Source: Synechococcus sp. NB0720_010
GTDB taxonomy: Bacteria; Cyanobacteriota; Cyanobacteriia; PCC-6307; Cyanobiaceae
Assembly (NCBI RefSeq): GCF_023078835.1
Contig: NZ_CP090898.1
Span: 808,045 to 872,044, forward strand
Direction of reading: 5' to 3'
DNA length: 64,000 nucleotides
The translations under genes were made by a program, and so were the position numbers. Positions 61,069-64,000 of this stretch are shown in pieces (within the stretch, counting starts at the first letter, position 1; each line of letters starts with the position of its first letter). The notes under the pieces were generated by a model, which saw only the letters and a list, made by a program, of their open reading frames with translations, was not told where the DNA came from and searched no databases.

Positions 61069-62207
61069 ACCTGCGCCTCATCCGCCGCATGGCGGCGCTC
61101 GTTGAGGAAGCTGCGGCAGGCCTCCAGGATGCGCGTGCTGGCCTGGCCATCCCCGAAGGGGTTGTGCGCCCTGGACATCTCTTCGTAGGCCTCGGCGTCA
61201 TCCAGAAGCAGCGAAGCCTCCCGGAGAATGTCAGCGGAATCCGTGCCGATCAGCTTGGCGGTGCCGGCATCCACGGCCTCGGGCCGCTCGGTGGTGCGCC
61301 GCAGCACCAAGACCGGCTTACCCAGGGCCGGAGCCTCCTCCTGCAGTCCACCGGAGTCCGTCAACAGAAGCGTCGCGCCGCGCATCGCCGCCACCAGACG
61401 GTCGTAGTCCAGCGGTTCGGTCAAGAACGCCCGGGGGTGATCGCCCAGGAGTGCCTGCAGGGGCTCCCGCACCGTTGGGTTGCGATGCAGCGGAAGCAGC
61501 AGCGCCGTATCGGGGTAGCGCTCCAGCACCGCCAAAAAGCCCTTGCCGATCTCCTGGAGCCGCTCGCCCCAGTTCTCCCTGCGGTGGACCGTCGCCAGGA
61601 TCACCCGCTGCTTCTCAAAGTCCAACCCCGGCAGCTCAAACGGGGGAGCTTTTTTCGCCATCAACAACAGCGCATCAATCACCGTGTTTCCGGTGGTGAT
61701 GGTTTGGCCCACCACCCCAGAGGCCGCAAGGTTGCGGGCCGAGACGTGGGTCGGAGCAAAGTGCAGCAAGGCCACCTGGGAGATCAGACGGCGGTTGGCC
61801 TCCTCGGGGTAGGGATCAAAAATATTGTCGGTGCGCAGGCCCGCTTCCACGTGGCCCACAGGGATTTGCTCGTAGAACGCCGCCAAAGCGGAAGCAAAGG
61901 CCGTCGTGGTGTCCCCCTGCACCAAGACCAAGTCAGGGGGGAACTGCTCAAACTCAGCCTTCAAGCCCTGCAGCGCCGCGCAGGTGATGTGGGTCAGGGT
62001 TTGCTTGGGGGCCATCAAGGCCAGGTCGTGGTCGGCCTGCAGGTCAAACAGGTCCATCACCTGGGTCACCATCTCCCGGTGCTGACCGGTCAGCACCACC
62101 CGGGTGTTGAAGTCATCGGACTGCTGGAAGGCCTGGATCACCGGAGCGAGCTTGATCGCCTCCGGACGGGTTCCCAACACGATGCAGACGTTGTGGGGAG
62201 CGCTCAC
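61065..62207 (-). CDS. wecB: UDP-N-acetylglucosamine 2-epimerase (non-hydrolysing)
   Basis: This enzyme interconverts UDP-GlcNAc and UDP-ManNAc for surface polysaccharide synthesis. It is 380 residues. The N-terminal VLGTRPEAIKLAPVI, the VQGDTTTAFASALAAFY block, GHVEAGLRT and TDSGGLQEEAPALGKPVLVLRRTTERPE are all as in the family. Cytosolic. Its stop overlaps the adaptor gene stop convergently (CTAA). The partner dehydrogenase wecC is not adjacent. Confidence 0.96.
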   Translation of the reverse strand: MSAPHNVCIVLGTRPEAIKLAPVIQAFQQSDDFNTRVVLTGQHREMVTQVMDLFDLQADHDLALMAPKQTLTHITCAALQGLKAEFEQFPPDLVLVQGDTTTAFASALAAFYEQIPVGHVEAGLRTDNIFDPYPEEANRRLISQVALLHFAPTHVSARNLAASGVVGQTITTGNTVIDALLLMAKKAPPFELPGLDFEKQRVILATVHRRENWGERLQEIGKGFLAVLERYPDTALLLPLHRNPTVREPLQALLGDHPRAFLTEPLDYDRLVAAMRGATLLLTDSGGLQEEAPALGKPVLVLRRTTERPEAVDAGTAKLIGTDSADILREASLLLDDAEAYEEMSRAHNPFGDGQASTRILEACRSFLNERRHAADEAQV

Positions 62208-62309
62208 TCAGGTGCCGTTGGCAGACCTCTGGATCCTAAAGATGGCGGGCAAAAAAGCTGCCCCTGGTCGGATTTGCAGCAACAGTGACGGCAGCGCGCC
62301 TGCGGGCCA

Positions 62310-63473
62310 GTGAGCAACAGTTCGCCCTTCCCCATCGGGCTGTTCCCAGAGCAGGCAACGGCAGCAGCAGAAAGCCCGACTAAGCCACTGGATGGAGCCC
62401 TCCAAGGGCAGCAACCCAGCTCACTCGAAGGCATCGTCAAACTTGCTGCGGAGCAGGGCTTCTCCGATGTCCACCTTGGGGTGGGCGAGGAACCCCGCTA
62501 CCGCGATCGCGGCGAGATGCTGCGCACGGGCTGGCCCGTCACCGATGTCGCGGGCTTCCAGCACTGGCTCAGAGAAATGCTGAGCCCAGCTCAGATCGAT
62601 GCCTTCCAGCGGGACAAGGAATTTGATGGCTCCCACGCCTTCCCCTTCGTCAGGGTCCGCATCAACCTCCTGGACTCCCTGCGGGGACCCGCGATGGTGC
62701 TGCGGCTGATTCCGCAAACCATCGCCAGCCTTGAGGAGCTCCAGCTCCCCCCAGTGCTGCAGGAGCTGGCCTCCAAACCCAAGGGCCTTGTTCTGATCAC
62801 AGGTCCCACCGGGTCAGGCAAGAGCACAACCCTCGCCGCGATGATCGATTGGATCAATCGCAACCGGGCCTGTCACATCCTCACGATTGAGGACCCGGTG
62901 GAATTTGTGCACCGCAGCCAGCAGTCCTTGATTCGCCACCGCGAAGTCGGGCAGCACACCAAGCACTTTCCGAGTGCCCTCAGGGCTGCCCTCAGGGAAG
63001 ACCCCGACGTGATCCTGATTGGGGAAATTCGCGACGGCGAGACCCTGACCACTGCCCTTGAGGCATCCCAGACCGGTCACCTGGTCTTCGGCACCCTGCA
63101 CACCAATTCGGCCGTCAAAACCGTCGAGCGGGTTCTGGGGATGGTTCCGCCCCAGGACCAAGGCAGTCTGCGGCGCTCCCTGGCGGAAAGCCTGCTCGGG
63201 GTGGTCGCCCAAGGGCTGATCAAAACGAGCGACGGCAAACGCGCCGCCTTTCACGACATCTTGATCAACACCGACGCCTGCAAGGACTACCTCGAGCGCG
63301 GTGAGCTTGAAGAGATCGAATCGATCATGGCCCGCAGCGGCTTTGATGGCATGCAAACCGCCAATCAGGCCCTAATCGCCTTGGTGGAAGGGGGAAGGGC
63401 TTCAGCCGAGGCGGCCCTCGCCCAAAGCCTCAAGCCCAACGAACTTGGCCAAGCCCTGCGGGGCAAGGACTAG
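62310..63473 (+). CDS. pilT: Type IV pilus retraction ATPase PilT
   Basis: PilT drives pilus retraction for twitching motility and DNA uptake. It is 387 residues from the GTG at 62310. The Walker A motif GPTGSGKST is at 165-173, the Asp box is in LTIEDPVEFVH, Walker B in DVILIGEIRDGETL, and the His box in TGHLVFGTLHTNSA. The N-terminal ~45 residues are not conserved, so a later start cannot be excluded. No other pilus genes are adjacent. Its stop overlaps the hli gene convergently by four bases. Confidence 0.95.
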   Translation: MSNSSPFPIGLFPEQATAAAESPTKPLDGALQGQQPSSLEGIVKLAAEQGFSDVHLGVGEEPRYRDRGEMLRTGWPVTDVAGFQHWLREMLSPAQIDAFQRDKEFDGSHAFPFVRVRINLLDSLRGPAMVLRLIPQTIASLEELQLPPVLQELASKPKGLVLITGPTGSGKSTTLAAMIDWINRNRACHILTIEDPVEFVHRSQQSLIRHREVGQHTKHFPSALRAALREDPDVILIGEIRDGETLTTALEASQTGHLVFGTLHTNSAVKTVERVLGMVPPQDQGSLRRSLAESLLGVVAQGLIKTSDGKRAAFHDILINTDACKDYLERGELEEIESIMARSGFDGMQTANQALIALVEGGRASAEAALAQSLKPNELGQALRGKD

Positions 63474-63652
63474 ACCTTGCCGGCGAGGCGGGCAATCAGC
63501 AAGACACTCAAGCCAACGGAGAGGCCCACCATCGCCATGCGGCCGTTCCAGATTTCAGCCTGAGGCGTAAAGCCGCGCTTCCACTGGTTCAGCTCCTCAG
63601 GAGCCGCTTCAACAACCTGGTCTGGGGTAGGGGCGGAGTCTGCAGTGGCCAT
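63470..63652 (-). CDS. High-light-inducible protein
   Basis: Hli proteins are single-helix, chlorophyll-binding relatives of LHC antennae, protecting photosystems. The protein is 60 residues from the ATG at 63650-63652. The binding motif AEIWNGRMAMVGL (ExxNGRxAMxG type) leads the membrane helix (GLSVGLSVLLIARLAG). An in-frame start five codons earlier at 63667 is less likely. It is the typical short form. Confidence 0.93.
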   Translation of the reverse strand: MATADSAPTPDQVVEAAPEELNQWKRGFTPQAEIWNGRMAMVGLSVGLSVLLIARLAGKV

Positions 63653-63688
63653 CGCCTCTGCCTTCAAACTCCAAGCAGCCTACGGAAA

Positions 63689-64000
63689 TCAGAAGGGCGC
63701 CTGGGGTTCATAAAGAACCGGAGCCTGCTCGAGGGGCAGCCTGGGCGTCACAGCCAACTCGATCGAGCTTTGTGCGCCAGCACGGAAGCGCTGTTCGGCC
63801 GCCACACCGATCATTGCGGCGTTATCGGTGCAGTAGGCCAGAGGCGCTACCCGCCACTCGAGCGCAAGCGCCTGGCAACGCTCCTCCAACCGCGCGCGCA
63901 AACGCTGGTTTGCCGCGACTCCACCCACCATGACGATGGTCTTCAGTCCCTGATCGCGGGCGCAGCGGGTCGTGCGCTCGACCAGGACGTCGGCGACCAC
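63689..64000 (-). CDS. tsaD: tRNA N6-threonylcarbamoyladenosine synthase TsaD, C-terminal part
   Basis: TsaD transfers the threonylcarbamoyl group to A37 of ANN-decoding tRNAs. Only the last ~103 residues are in the window; the gene runs off the right edge. The family block VMVGGVAANQRLRARL and APLAYCTDNAAMIGVAA, with the metal-binding aspartate in DNAAM, are clear. Downstream, the hli gene follows on the same strand at about 37 bases. Confidence 0.95.
   Translation of the reverse strand: MVADVLVERTTRCARDQGLKTIVMVGGVAANQRLRARLEERCQALALEWRVAPLAYCTDNAAMIGVAAEQRFRAGAQSSIELAVTPRLPLEQAPVLYEPQAPF

Overview
The window is GC-rich cyanobacterial chromosome from a unicellular picocyanobacterium of the Synechococcus/Cyanobium type. 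The markers are: ferredoxin-NADP reductase with an N-terminal CpcD-like domain; PetG and cytochrome cM; magnesium chelatase ChlI; GGPP synthase and lycopene cyclase; the clock kinase SasA; a Hli protein; CyAbrB; Nif11-like peptides; and the order guaB3 - Yfr1 sRNA - trxA, which is a known cyanobacterial arrangement. Genes are packed tightly. Same-strand neighbours often overlap by 1-4 bases, and convergent neighbours often share a 4-base stop overlap.

Layout: 1-2.9 kb is a minus-strand run (partial pepN, two small exported proteins, a CpcS/lipocalin-like protein). 3.0-5.1 kb holds sasA, tRNA-Glu(UUC) and an SRPBCC protein. 5.2-12.5 kb is a plus-strand block: petH, zwf-opcA (oxidative pentose phosphate pathway), cobB, a histidine phosphatase, acylphosphatase and a GAP-family membrane protein. 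12.5-16.3 kb (minus) has a RecD-like helicase, a DUF212 membrane protein, crtE and folD. 16.4-19.8 kb (plus) has a 7TM-HD phosphohydrolase and a Rieske oxygenase of the PaO/Tic55 type. 19.8-23.4 kb is a mosaic of small genes (RluA-type synthase, short SepF-like protein, CyAbrB, DUF427, Nif11). 23.4-36.4 kb holds an aminotransferase, a lone sugar ABC permease, leuA, an NYN protein, a GH57 enzyme overlapping arsS, crtL, gyrA, a DUF39 homocysteine-biosynthesis-type protein and a CAAD membrane protein. 36.5-40.5 kb runs guaB3 - yfr1 - trxA - LOG - hisH - rsmD, with petG opposite.

From 40.7 to 48.9 kb there is a nearly gapless plus-strand series: cytM, an RNA methyltransferase, a beta-lactamase-like hydrolase, a DUF3370 protein, chlI, ruvC, a 5-FCL family protein, two unknowns, sufE and hom. 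49-54.8 kb has a peptide-type ABC binding protein and permease, a DUF1400 hydrolase and an MFS transporter. 54.7-57.3 kb is dense in very small genes, two of them under 60 codons. 57.3-58.7 kb is a lower-GC insertion carrying one lipoprotein gene, flanked by a 24-base imperfect direct repeat of the last codons of ychF. This looks like the remnant of an element that integrated at the 3' end of ychF. The window closes with ychF, an HlyD/MacA-like adaptor, wecB, pilT, a hli gene and a partial tsaD.

The observations most worth following are: the ychF-flanked island; Yfr1 with an upstream complement to its conserved core; the intrinsic terminator of petG embedded in rsmD; hairpin leaders before zwf and leuA; a lipoprotein signal peptide that seems to lack a normal start codon; a truncated SepF paralog; and the cluster of small unannotated genes around 55-57 kb. 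No CRISPR array, intact transposase, integrase or prophage was seen.
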